From assembly GCF_019633745.1 (NCBI RefSeq), contig NZ_CP037968.1, forward strand, positions 2,672,789-2,736,788: a stretch of DNA of 64,000 nt. The letters are read 5' to 3'. A program made the translations under genes and the position numbers. The DNA is from Methanofollis formosanus. GTDB lineage: Archaea > Halobacteriota > Methanomicrobia > Methanomicrobiales > Methanofollaceae. This document shows, one piece after another, positions 9,299-18,600 of this stretch (positions are counted from its first letter, which is position 1; every line of letters begins with the position of its first letter). The notes under the pieces are model-generated. The model was not told the DNA's origin, did no database searches, and worked only from the letters and a program-made list of their open reading frames with translations.

Positions 9299-9559
9299 AT
9301 GACAAAACGATCTCAGAAGAGACGAGACGGCAGCCCCCAGACTGAAGACTGCTCCAACACAGGTTCACGGAGGTCTGCCATCTCTCAGTCGTCGCGGGAA
9401 GATGTAAAATCTGTCGGTCCGGTGCCGCTCTACCTGGTGCCGCCGGTGGTGACGGCAGCGGTGAACCGTGTCGGCGGGGCGCTCTCCGAACTCTGCGTGC
9501 GCCGGAGCGGGATGCATCTCTATACGGTGAGGATGACGGTGCTGGAGGAGGAGGCATGA
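9299..9559 (+). CDS. Small protein, first gene of the PrimPol operon
   Basis: An 86-residue protein with a basic, Ser-rich N-terminus (MTKRSQKRRDGS) and a more ordered second half (PLYLVPPVVTAAVNRVGGAL). I recognise no family. The start is well supported by AGGAGG a few bases upstream. The stop overlaps the start of the next gene by 4 bp (ATGA), so it is translationally coupled to it and through it to the primase gene. In plasmids and integrated elements, small basic proteins at this place are often copy-control or DNA-binding proteins; that is inference only. Confidence 0.6.
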   Translation: MTKRSQKRRDGSPQTEDCSNTGSRRSAISQSSREDVKSVGPVPLYLVPPVVTAAVNRVGGALSELCVRRSGMHLYTVRMTVLEEEA

Positions 9560-9891
9560 ACGGCACGCTCTGTCCCGGCCCGGACGGGACGCTCCACCTC
9601 TTCGTGGGCCGCGGGCATTTCCGGATCGCCGCCGACGACACCAGAGCGCTGCTTGCCGGGGGGACGGTGGTGCCGGTGACGATGGATGAGACCGGGACGG
9701 CCGAGGACGGGACGGTGGGTGGCCAGACGCTGATCGTGGGCCATGCGGCGATGAACCACTTCGAACGGTCGGTGAAGATCTTCACGGTCGCCGGGCACTT
9801 CATCGTGCCGCTGGTGAGCGTGCAGCGGGTGGTGCGGGGCGAAGCGGCCTCGGCGCCGCTCTTCCCCCTGGTCCCGGAGGGGTGCCCGTGA
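9556..9891 (+). CDS. Hypothetical protein, second gene of the PrimPol operon
   Basis: A 111-residue protein without recognised domain. It is predicted to be soluble and rich in beta strands (DGTLHLFVGRGHFRIAADD, SVKIFTVAGHFIVPLVSVQR). It is sandwiched by 4-bp overlaps on both sides: ATGA with the small upstream gene and GTGA with the primase-helicase gene. Such tight packing suggests that the three proteins are made together and that this one assists replication of the element. Confidence 0.6.
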   Translation: MNGTLCPGPDGTLHLFVGRGHFRIAADDTRALLAGGTVVPVTMDETGTAEDGTVGGQTLIVGHAAMNHFERSVKIFTVAGHFIVPLVSVQRVVRGEAASAPLFPLVPEGCP

Positions 9892-12629
9892 TCAAAGCGG
9901 CCCTTGCCGCCCTCTTCCCGGCGGGCGGCGTCGTGGAGGTGCGGGCGCTCGCCGACCGCTTCACCCACTCCGGCTACTTCGACGACTTTGCGAAGTTGGC
10001 GAGCGCCGCCGAGGCGCTCGACGCCGACCCCGAGGTGAAGGGGACGTACGTCACGCTCAACGTCGTCGACCCGGCGCTCCTCGCGAGGCGGGCAAACCGC
10101 GTGAAGATGCGGCTCACGCGAAGCGATCCCACCACCGCCGACGCCGACATCCTCAGGCGCCGGTGGTTGCCCATCGACCTCGACCCGGTGCGGCCGAGCG
10201 GGGTGTCGGCGACGGACGCGGAACACGAGGCAGCGATCGAGCGGGCCGAGACGATCGCCCGCTGGCTCGCGGAGCAGGGCTTTCCCGATCCGATCAAAGC
10301 CGACTCAGGCAACGGCGCCCATCTGCTCTATGCGATCGATCTCGCGAACGACGAGGCGGCCGCCGCCCTGGTGAAGGGCGTGCTCGCCACCCTGGACGCG
10401 TTGTTTTCGGACGAGGTGGTGACCGTCGACACCGCGAACTTCAACGCCGCCCGCATCTGGAAACTCTACGGGACGACCTCGCGCAAAGGCGACCACACCG
10501 TCGAACGACCGCACCGTCGTGCGAAGATCCTCGCGGTGCCGGAGCACCCGGAGGTCGTCGACGCCGACCTCCTCGAAACGATCGCCGGCCGCCTCCCGCG
10601 GGAGGCCCCGGCACAACCGAAAGGGAAGAGCGGCATCGACCTCGGCGCATGGCTCCGCGAGCACGGCCTTGGCGTGCGGAACACCCGGCCCTGGCAGGGC
10701 GGAACGCTCTACGCCCTCGAGGACTGCCCGTTCAGCGGGGCGCACCGTGACGGCGCCTTCGCCGTGCAGTTCCCCTCGGGTGCGATCTATGCCGGGTGCC
10801 ACCACGCCTCCTGCGGCGGCGGGACGCAGCGGTGGCCCGAGCTGCGGAGGATGTACGAGAAGCGGCGGAAGGCGTCGGCGCCTCCGCCCATCCCGCCGCC
10901 GCCCGACGAGGCCGACCGCGAGCAGGCGATGGAGATCCTCACCCGCGGCGACCCGCTCGCCTTCATGCTCGACACCTTCTCCCGCGAGCACGTCGGCGAC
11001 CGCATCGTCGCCGAGTGCCTGGTGATGTCCCTCGCCTCGCAGTCGGTGGAGAACACGAACGGGCTGCACGTCTCCGTGTCGGGCAACTCCGGGAAGGGGA
11101 AGAGCCACGCCTGCACCACGATGCTCAAGCAGGTGCCGGCCGCCTACCGCCTCGCCGGGACGGTGAGCAACAAGGCGCTCTACTACCACGACGACCTCCA
11201 CCCGGGCACGGTCTTCCTCTTCGACGACGTCTCCCTCTCCGACGATCTCCAGGAGGTGCTCAAGGCGGCGACGGCAAACTTCAGGGACCACATCGAGCAC
11301 CACACCGTCTCGCCGGACCGCAAACTCCAGATCTGCCGCCTTCCCGAACGCTGCGTCTGGTGGCTTGCCCGCGTCGAAGATCCCGGCGACGACCAGGTGC
11401 TCAACCGGATGCTCACTGTCTGGATCGACGACACCCTCGAACAGGACGAACGGGTGCTCAAATACCGGAAGCGTGCGGAGACGCGGGAGAAGAAGGTCGC
11501 CGCCGAAGACCCGGCCCTCCCGGTCTGCCGGGTGATCTGGGAGGTGCTCAAGGAAGAGCGCGTCCACGTCTCCATCCCGTACGCCGAGCGGGTGCAGTTC
11601 TCGGTGACGGCCAACCGCCGGAACCCCGGCATGCTCTTCGACCTCATCAAGGCCTCCGCGCTCCTCCGCCGGTTCAGGCGCGAGCACTTCGACGGCGGCA
11701 TCCGGGCAAACCGGGAGGACTTCGAGACGGCGGCGCGGATCTACGCGGCGATCAACGGGGAGGCCGGCGGGCAGGAGACGAAGGTGACGAAGAACGAGGC
11801 CGCCGCCCTGGAGACGGTGGCGGCGATGGGGTGGGACGTCTTCACCGTTCGCATGCTCCAGGATGCCCTGGGACTCTCGTACCACCAGACCCGCCGGATA
11901 CTCCAGGGGTATAACAACGGCGGCTCTTCCTACTCGGGGCTGCTGGAGAAGTGCCCGGCGGTCGGGTTCGTGGACACCACCATCTCCGAGGAAATCGACG
12001 GCTCCATGGTCCGCCGGCGGGAGCACCATTATTCCTTCGACCTGGCGGCATATCGCCGGTGGAGCGGAGGTGCGCATGTCTGGCTCGACCGCGACCCCGA
12101 CCCCCCCGACGATAGCACGTTTGCACCTGGTTTGCACCGAAGTTGCACTGAGAACGTGCAAAGCAGGGGGACGGAGGAACGGCCCCGGAGTACTTATTCT
12201 AAAGAGAGAAGAGAGATCTCTCTCTCCTCTAGTACTAGATTGCACCAAAACGAGGACGCACCCACCACCCCTGATCGGTCGGGGTCTCCGGGTGAGGGTG
12301 GGTGCGATCGGCGTTCTGGTGCACATGAGGACAATGATCCCGACAAAACCGTCCCGATCGAGAAACCGGGCCACAAAATCCTCCCGTTCGGTAGCACTTT
12401 CAGAGTGCAACCCGGTGCAATCCAGTGCACACGTGCAAACAAGGTCCTGCCGCTCCCTGGTGTCCTGGACCGCCGGGAGTTCACGCGGGTGAAAACCGAT
12501 CTCGGCCGCTGCGATGTGTGTGGCGAGGGGAAGGCGGTGCACCGCTCGGCCGACAGGCAGGTGGTGCTCTGCGAGGGGTGTTATGCGAGGGTGGTGCAGG
12601 CGTGGAACGCAGGGATGGGGGTGGGATGA
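9888..12629 (+). CDS. Primase-polymerase/helicase replication protein of a mobile element
   Basis: The 913-residue protein appears to be a fused initiator. The N-terminal part has archaeo-eukaryotic primase motifs: LPIDLDP (D97, D99), SGNGAH (H145) and VDTANFN (D181), followed by RIWKLYGT. A central ATPase has Walker A GNSGKGKS (399-406) and Walker B VFLFDD (D446, D447). A helical winged region follows near 660-690. Residues about 740-865 are low complexity and coincide with the iteron-like DNA repeats. The C-terminus has a four-Cys zinc ribbon (C875, C878, C895, C898). The GTG start forms a GTGA overlap with the previous gene and has GGAGG at good spacing. No integrase or att site is recognised nearby, so the element may be a remnant or integrate by other means. 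Confidence 0.8.
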   Translation: MIKAALAALFPAGGVVEVRALADRFTHSGYFDDFAKLASAAEALDADPEVKGTYVTLNVVDPALLARRANRVKMRLTRSDPTTADADILRRRWLPIDLDPVRPSGVSATDAEHEAAIERAETIARWLAEQGFPDPIKADSGNGAHLLYAIDLANDEAAAALVKGVLATLDALFSDEVVTVDTANFNAARIWKLYGTTSRKGDHTVERPHRRAKILAVPEHPEVVDADLLETIAGRLPREAPAQPKGKSGIDLGAWLREHGLGVRNTRPWQGGTLYALEDCPFSGAHRDGAFAVQFPSGAIYAGCHHASCGGGTQRWPELRRMYEKRRKASAPPPIPPPPDEADREQAMEILTRGDPLAFMLDTFSREHVGDRIVAECLVMSLASQSVENTNGLHVSVSGNSGKGKSHACTTMLKQVPAAYRLAGTVSNKALYYHDDLHPGTVFLFDDVSLSDDLQEVLKAATANFRDHIEHHTVSPDRKLQICRLPERCVWWLARVEDPGDDQVLNRMLTVWIDDTLEQDERVLKYRKRAETREKKVAAEDPALPVCRVIWEVLKEERVHVSIPYAERVQFSVTANRRNPGMLFDLIKASALLRRFRREHFDGGIRANREDFETAARIYAAINGEAGGQETKVTKNEAAALETVAAMGWDVFTVRMLQDALGLSYHQTRRILQGYNNGGSSYSGLLEKCPAVGFVDTTISEEIDGSMVRRREHHYSFDLAAYRRWSGGAHVWLDRDPDPPDDSTFAPGLHRSCTENVQSRGTEERPRSTYSKERREISLSSSTRLHQNEDAPTTPDRSGSPGEGGCDRRSGAHEDNDPDKTVPIEKPGHKILPFGSTFRVQPGAIQCTRANKVLPLPGVLDRREFTRVKTDLGRCDVCGEGKAVHRSADRQVVLCEGCYARVVQAWNAGMGVG
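12121..12438 (+). repeat. Iteron-like repeat clusters around a palindrome (candidate replication origin)
   Basis: Inside the 3' part of the PrimPol gene, TTGCAC occurs at 12121, 12132 and 12143, exactly 11 bp apart, with an inverted GTGCAA at 12156 and a further TTGCACC at 12240. The opposite orientation is clustered at 12405, 12415, 12425 (GTGCAC) and 12433. Between the clusters lies a hairpin-forming AGAGAGAAGAGAGA/TCTCTCTCTCCTCT tract flanked by two AGTACT sites (12190-12235). Helically phased repeats in or beside a replication gene are typical of iteron origins. Confidence 0.6.
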
Positions 12630-12645
12630 ATCCGCACGCACCGTT

Positions 12646-14178
12646 CTACCCGGCCGTGAAACCCTGCACATAAAAGATGCCGCCGTCGTGCAGGGCCGCG
12701 TAGTCCTCCCATCCGTCCCGTCCGTCCGCCGGATCGGACCGCGACCTGAAGGTCCGATTGGCCGGCGGCGTGTCGGCTGAAGAGACATAGACGAGCGGCT
12801 CCGTGATCTCGGCTGCGTCGTCCCGTGCCGCAAACCCGAGCGCGATGACGAACTCGTCGCCTTTCTTCAGGGGGACCTGCCGGTCCAGGTCGACGAGATG
12901 GTATCCCTGCTCGGGCACCGAGAGATCTTTGGAGAGAACAAGCCTGTTCGGGTCGGGCCGGTTCCCGGCCTCGTCCCACCCGTCGTAGACGGTGACCGTG
13001 AGGTGTTCGTTCCGGTTCAGGGTCATGAACCCGACCGCCCGCAGAGCCGCGTCCTCCTCCGCGGTGAAACGGGCGCACGCCCACGACTCCCCGCCGTCGG
13101 CCGCGAACCCGTCGGAGAGATAGTCCCAGGCGATCTCGGAGGGTTCGGTCGAGACGTTGGAGAGCGCTCCGGCGTGTGTCTCGTAACGGTTACCGGTGTC
13201 GTACCCCTCGCCGCTCCCGGCGACGAGCGCCACGGCGAAGTCGTTGCCCTTCAGGAAGAGTGCGTCGGCGTAGGATATCCAGAAGTAGCCTTCGTCGCCG
13301 AACGCGGTGCCGTGACTGTTCTTGATCAGCCAGGCTCCGGGCTCGGGCGCTCCCTGAGTCTGTCTCGTGTCGTCCCACCCCGCGATCGTGACGGCGTGGT
13401 TGAGGGACGGCGGCAGGGGGCCGTCGCCGGTTCCGTCGAAGTAGTAGTCGTTCGACGTGCGGTTGAAGATGGACGACTCGTTCTGGCCCGGATAGATCGA
13501 CGGGTCGGCAAAGTGGTAGGAGAGCAGTGCGCCGTGCTGCAGGAGGGCACGTTTGACGGCGGTGCGGTACTCCTCGTCCGCGGCATAGTCGGGGCGGGAG
13601 AAGACGAGCGCCTCGCGGAGCATGTACGAGACCGGGAGGCGCTCGGGCGGCGGTGTCAGGACCTGCCTCTCCTGGATCTCGTCGAGCGGGAACGGGGCGG
13701 AGCGTTCGAGGACCGGGCCCCTGCCGCTGCTGAAGTAGTCGATCGCGTAGCGATGGTCGCCTCCCCAGCCGCGTATTACGGGTTCGCTTTCCGTATAGCC
13801 AAAAGAGAAGGTGCCGTTCGGGGTGAGGTCCGGGTTGAAGGTGTAGACCGGATGGTTGTACCCGTTCCAGTTCGCCATATGCCAGGCCGAGAGGTGCGCG
13901 GCGGGCGATGCCGGATCGGATACGATCTCCTGGTGAAGAAGGCTGCTCTCGAACGCCGCACAGGCGGCGAACGCCCAGCAGGCGCCGACGGTGTTCCCGA
14001 TGTCAGGCCGGCCGTCCGGGAGCGTGCCGCCCTGCGTTTTGACCGGCGTTACGAGACATTTCCCGTCCACGTCGCGCAGGTCGTAGGCCGAAGGCAGCGA
14101 GGCCGGTGCCTGCACGACGGCGACGCCGACAAAGAGAACGGCTCCGACGAGGACGGCGGCGAGGATCCGAATGTCCAT
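12646..14178 (-). CDS. Secreted papain-family (C1) cysteine protease with lectin-like C-terminal domain
   Basis: The first 24 residues form a signal peptide (hydrophobic VLVGAVLFVGVAVV). The C1A peptidase core shows Q49, the catalytic C67 in GACWAFA, H261 in LNHAVTIAGWDD and N287 in IKNSHG, so the triad is complete. The region from about residue 350 to the end is a beta-rich domain, as in methanogen surface proteases with a lectin-like domain. No propeptide of normal size separates signal and core. The enzyme probably cleaves proteins at the cell surface. It is downstream of, and codirectional with, the ATP-grasp gene, at 41 bp distance, and its end faces the end of the PrimPol gene. Confidence 0.88.
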   Translation of the reverse strand: MDIRILAAVLVGAVLFVGVAVVQAPASLPSAYDLRDVDGKCLVTPVKTQGGTLPDGRPDIGNTVGACWAFAACAAFESSLLHQEIVSDPASPAAHLSAWHMANWNGYNHPVYTFNPDLTPNGTFSFGYTESEPVIRGWGGDHRYAIDYFSSGRGPVLERSAPFPLDEIQERQVLTPPPERLPVSYMLREALVFSRPDYAADEEYRTAVKRALLQHGALLSYHFADPSIYPGQNESSIFNRTSNDYYFDGTGDGPLPPSLNHAVTIAGWDDTRQTQGAPEPGAWLIKNSHGTAFGDEGYFWISYADALFLKGNDFAVALVAGSGEGYDTGNRYETHAGALSNVSTEPSEIAWDYLSDGFAADGGESWACARFTAEEDAALRAVGFMTLNRNEHLTVTVYDGWDEAGNRPDPNRLVLSKDLSVPEQGYHLVDLDRQVPLKKGDEFVIALGFAARDDAAEITEPLVYVSSADTPPANRTFRSRSDPADGRDGWEDYAALHDGGIFYVQGFTAG

Positions 14179-14219
14179 GGAGGCGAGGAACGTTTCGGGG
14201 GGTTAATAGTTTCCGCGGC

Positions 14220-15407
14220 TCACCGGTCCGCCCGGAGCATGACGAATTCCGTCTGGTCGGACCGGAGGAACCTGTCGATCTCGTCGCGGGTGTGCTCGTC
14301 GGTCTCGGTGAAGAGGAAGCCGAAGACCGGATACCTGCGGAAGTCGATAGGGCGCCACTCGAGGGGGCGGGTAAAGGTCGCGAGGAACCGGTCGGCATCG
14401 AACCCCTCGATCTCGTCCGGGTCGATCCCGTCGGGGCGTTTCACGACCAGCAGGGAGTAGTTCCCGCCCGCGTCTTCGCGGAGGATAGTGTCCCAGTCGG
14501 GGACACGCTCTTCGAAGAAGCAGCGGTAGACGTTGATCCCGTAGGCGTGCAGCGCGATGTCGGTCGTGCACCACCCGGCGAACCTGAGCGGGTTGAGTTC
14601 GATCGGGACCATGACGCCGTCGTCGCCGACCCTGAGTTCGATATGGAACGGGAAGGTGGTGAGGTCGGCGAGGGTGTTGATCTCTTTGAGCAGTCTGAGG
14701 ACGGGTCCGAGGTATTCCCTGACGACCGCCGCCGAGGTGACGTAAACTTTGTCGTCCACGTCGTCGGCCGCGGAGAAGTCGTGCCTGAGGATGTCCAGGA
14801 CCACCGGCGTACCGTCTGAGGTATAGTAGGCGTCCACGGCGAGTTCGGTGCCGTCGATCTGCTCCTCGATGATGAACCGCCCCGAATCGCAGACTTCCGG
14901 CGGATAGTGCGCCCTGATCTCGTCGATCTCGTGCGTGAGCGAGGCGAGCACCGAAGCCCAGTCGGCGTCGGTCGCGACGGTGTAGACGCCGGCGCTGAAG
15001 AACCCGACCGCGGGTTTGATGACGAAGGGTTTCGGGAGTGCGGAAACGTCCAGGTCGTCCAGTCGGTCGGCCGGTACTTCGCGGTAGAAAAAATCCGGGT
15101 AGAGGGGGCGGAGCATCTCTCTGAACTTCACCTTGTCTTTGCAGCGGTCGATCCGGGCCGGGAGGCCGGTGAATCCAAGATGCTCTGCGATCCAGGCGAT
15201 GGACTGTTCCGAGTTGGTGTAGAGCCGGTACCCGCCCGTCTTCGTCTCCTCCCGCACCCTGGCGACGAAGGCGTCGTCTGAGAGGAGGACGGTTCCGTCG
15301 GGAAGGTCCAGATTTTTTGAGGTCGGGTTCTCGAGGACGGGCAGGTGCATCGCGGCGACGGTCTCGATGAGGAGGCGGGAGACATAGGGTTCTTCAAGGA
15401 TGATCAT
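14220..15407 (-). CDS. ATP-grasp domain protein
   Basis: From MIILEEPYVSR the protein has 395 residues. It has the ATP-grasp layout: a small N-terminal domain, CKDKVKFRE, the nucleotide-binding strand PFVIKPAVGFFSAGVY, then RFIIEEQIDGTELAVDAYY and the metal-binding strand MVPIELNPLRFAG with Glu and Asn. Such enzymes join a carboxylate to an amine or thiol with ATP; the substrate is not evident. A longer frame upstream lacks support because it runs into the probable promoter region. The neighbouring protease gene may be cotranscribed. A role in peptide or amino-acid ligation is possible. Confidence 0.82.
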   Translation of the reverse strand: MIILEEPYVSRLLIETVAAMHLPVLENPTSKNLDLPDGTVLLSDDAFVARVREETKTGGYRLYTNSEQSIAWIAEHLGFTGLPARIDRCKDKVKFREMLRPLYPDFFYREVPADRLDDLDVSALPKPFVIKPAVGFFSAGVYTVATDADWASVLASLTHEIDEIRAHYPPEVCDSGRFIIEEQIDGTELAVDAYYTSDGTPVVLDILRHDFSAADDVDDKVYVTSAAVVREYLGPVLRLLKEINTLADLTTFPFHIELRVGDDGVMVPIELNPLRFAGWCTTDIALHAYGINVYRCFFEERVPDWDTILREDAGGNYSLLVVKRPDGIDPDEIEGFDADRFLATFTRPLEWRPIDFRRYPVFGFLFTETDEHTRDEIDRFLRSDQTEFVMLRADR

Positions 15408-15668
15408 GGTCTGTCGGGCTCCGGGGGTTTTGATCAGGTATGAGGGGGGAGAGGGGATGAAGGTGCGGGGGGAGGGGGCGACGGTGCCGGCAGATACTAT
15501 CGGCACATTTATCGGAAGCGCCGCATGATAGCATTTCAGACACCGGAGGACAGACCCCCCCTTTCGAAACCGTCAAGGATTCAATCTTTTGAAAAAAAAC
15601 CCACAGATCTTTTCTGTGACGATTCAGTCCCTCCAGAACGTGTCCAGAACCACCATGAGGACTGAACC

Positions 15669-18600
15669 ATGGCATTCGAGCGAACGGCATATTTGATGCT
15701 CTTCATCCTCGGCCTCTGTCTGCTGGCAGGGCCGGGCACGGCCCGCGAGATCGCGGCCGGCGACAGCGTCTTTGCATATGAAGACTCACGCACCCTCGAC
15801 TTCTCCGCCCTCAACCAGACGGTGTTCGAGGCGACCGGGGAAGAACTCACGCGTCTGACCAGGTACGTCGACGACGACCCCGAGAAAGGCGAGATGAACG
15901 TTTTTGAACTGGTCAAGCAGGACGGCGTGCTCACGACCAGAGTGGACCTGGCGTCGTATCCCTACGATGCCGACGATTTCGGCACCTATTTCGCCGAGAC
16001 CCCGACGTACACCACAGAGTGCAAGGTCTACCTCCGCGAACCCCGGCTCACGCTCGACATCGTCCTTGCCGATTACCACGCCGCCTCGGTCGTCGGCAAG
16101 ACCGTGACCCCGAGCACCAGGATCGCCTTCAAGATCCTATCGGGCAAGGTCGGGTCGAGTTACCGGGACGGCGACCGATGCGCCCAGGCCAGGATCGAAC
16201 TGCGGACCCCGAGCGGCGCCCTCGTCCACCGGATCGGCGACGTGAACCTCGCCGGCCAGGACCTCACCGCCACGACGGTCTTTGTCGGGCAGGACGTCGA
16301 CCTCAGGGACCTCGAACCCGGCACCTACACCGTCCGGGCCGTCTGGGACAGCCCGGAGAGCTTTGACGACTATGCCCGGGGTTCCGACGAAGTCCAGTTC
16401 GCTATCTCCGACACCTATCTCTCCATCGAGACCAACATGGACTCTCTTGTCAGACGCCACGTCTTTACCGCGACGATCTACGGCGACGCCAAGAAGACCT
16501 ACTATCTGTACATCAAAGACGCCGGCATCCCCGCCGAGCGGTACCCGACCCTCAAGCCCGGCCAGACGGGCGTGACCCCCCTGGACGGGACGCCCTTTGC
16601 CGGCGGCGCCGATGCCGGTGCCGACGCCCTTGCCAACGACGAACGTGCACAGGACCCCGACGGCGCCACCGTCAACGGCACGGCGGCCCTGGTCGCCACC
16701 TCCACCTCCTGCTCCCGGTCCTTCGAGATCGCGACCTCCTGGTTCACCGAGGCGCGGGCCTACACCATCAAGGTCGTCGACCCGGCCGACGCCACCCTCG
16801 TCGACGAGGTGACGGTGCGGGTCGACGAGGGCGAGGTCACCGTCGTCGCCGGGGGCACGGGCACCTTCGCCTTCGGCGAGATCGTCTGGCTCTCCGGCAC
16901 CAACACCGACAGCGACGAGGTCTCCCTCTTCATGACCGGCCCGGGCCTCCACCCCGACGGCGTCCTGCTCACCGACCCGACGAGGCCGGTATCGGCAGGC
17001 CTCTTTTCCCGGTGCTCCGTCGGCGTCGACGGCACCTGGAAGCACCTCTGGGACACCTCGGCCCTCGCCGGCACCTGCGACCCCGGCACCTACACGGTCT
17101 ACGCCGTCGGTGTCGCTGCGAACGAGCACGGGTGTGTGAATGCGACGAACCTGGAGGGCGTCACGTACGGGACCACGAGCCTTGCGTTCTCTCCCCCCTC
17201 GGTCTCGGCCTCGGTCAGCCGGACCGTCATTCGACAGGGCGACGCTCTCTCCATCGACGCGAGGACGACCGGGAACCCGCCCGGGGTGCAGGTCTGGATC
17301 TTCGGCGAGCACTGTCTGGTCATGGAGACCGTCAGAGAGCAGAGTTACGCCGGGTGGCGGTACACCCTGAGTCCGGAGGAGACCGTCAACCTTTCAGGGG
17401 ACCACTATGTCATCGTCCAGCACCCGATGGAAGACGGGGTGTTTGACGTGCGGCCCCTCCACCCGGAGAACGCCTTCGACACGCGGTTCGTCGACGCCAG
17501 CGGCACGGTCACCGACCTCGGCGCCCTCTCGCCCGGGGACGCGGCCCGGGCGGTCGCCGACGCCATCGCCTCCTGCGACGACGCCGCGGCCAGGCTCTCC
17601 TTCGAGGTGGAGGCGTTCAGGGACCTCGCCTTCGACCGGCCCTCCACGCGGGACCGGATCGTCGACGGCACGCTCCGGCTCGGCGGGCACTCCACGCTCC
17701 CCACCGGGACGCTGCTCACCTGGACGGTGACGCCGTACAACACGACGACGGTTCTTGCCTCGGGGACGGCTGCGGTCAGGGCTGTCCCGCCGGACGGCTT
17801 TGTGTGGGACTTCGAGGTGGACCTCTCGGCCCTCGAAGAAGGAAACTACACGACCACGGTCTACGCCCCGGACCGGACGCTGCATGACACGCTGACCTTC
17901 ACCCTCTATGGCGGCCCGGCGAGGGTGTACCCGGCGGCCGGGCATTATGGTGTCGGGTATGCCTTCGTGCACCCCGCTCTTGCCGAACCGCCTGGTTCCC
18001 GGGAGTTCGTCACCCTCATGACGCTCGTCCCGAAAGACCGGGACGGCTCGGCGTTCCCGGCCGAGCACGACCTGCAGATCGAATCGTCGGGAGGGGGATG
18101 GCCGACGGTGAGGTACAGCATTCTGGTGGACGGCCATGCGGCGACCGCTCGAGACGGCGGCCGGACCGTGACGATCAACGGGTGGGACCTGGCCTATCCC
18201 GCCCAGAAGGATGTGCAGGTGGACCTCGGGGCCAGGTGTTATCTCCAGGACCCGTCACCGTCCCTCCCCGCGGGCGGGGTGGCGACCTTCCTGACGATCG
18301 TCGAGCTGGACCAGGACGGCACCCCGGTGCCGGGCAGTGCGTTCATGCTCAACCGGACGCTCGGGCCCGCAGGCGTGCCGCCGGGATCCCTGGACGTGAT
18401 CGCCCTCGCCCCCGGCTGGAACTTCGTCTCGGTCCCGACGGCCCTTGCCGCCGGGAACGACACGGCGGCGGTCTTCGCGGCGGTGGACACCGCGAGCCAC
18501 TCGGTCTTCCGGTACGACACGGCGAACGGCGCGTGGGTGGCCCTGAAGGCGGCCGACCGGATCGCCCCGCTGGAAGGGTTCTGGATCTTTGCGAACCGGT

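Noticed and set aside
10305-12833. Long open minus-strand frame (842 codons) opposite the PrimPol gene
   Set aside because: An antisense shadow of a GC-rich gene: His/Arg/Gly-rich, no domain, no ribosome-binding site.
16137-17312. Minus-strand frame of 391 codons opposite the DUF3821 gene
   Set aside because: Gly/Asp/Val-rich antisense shadow with no domain.
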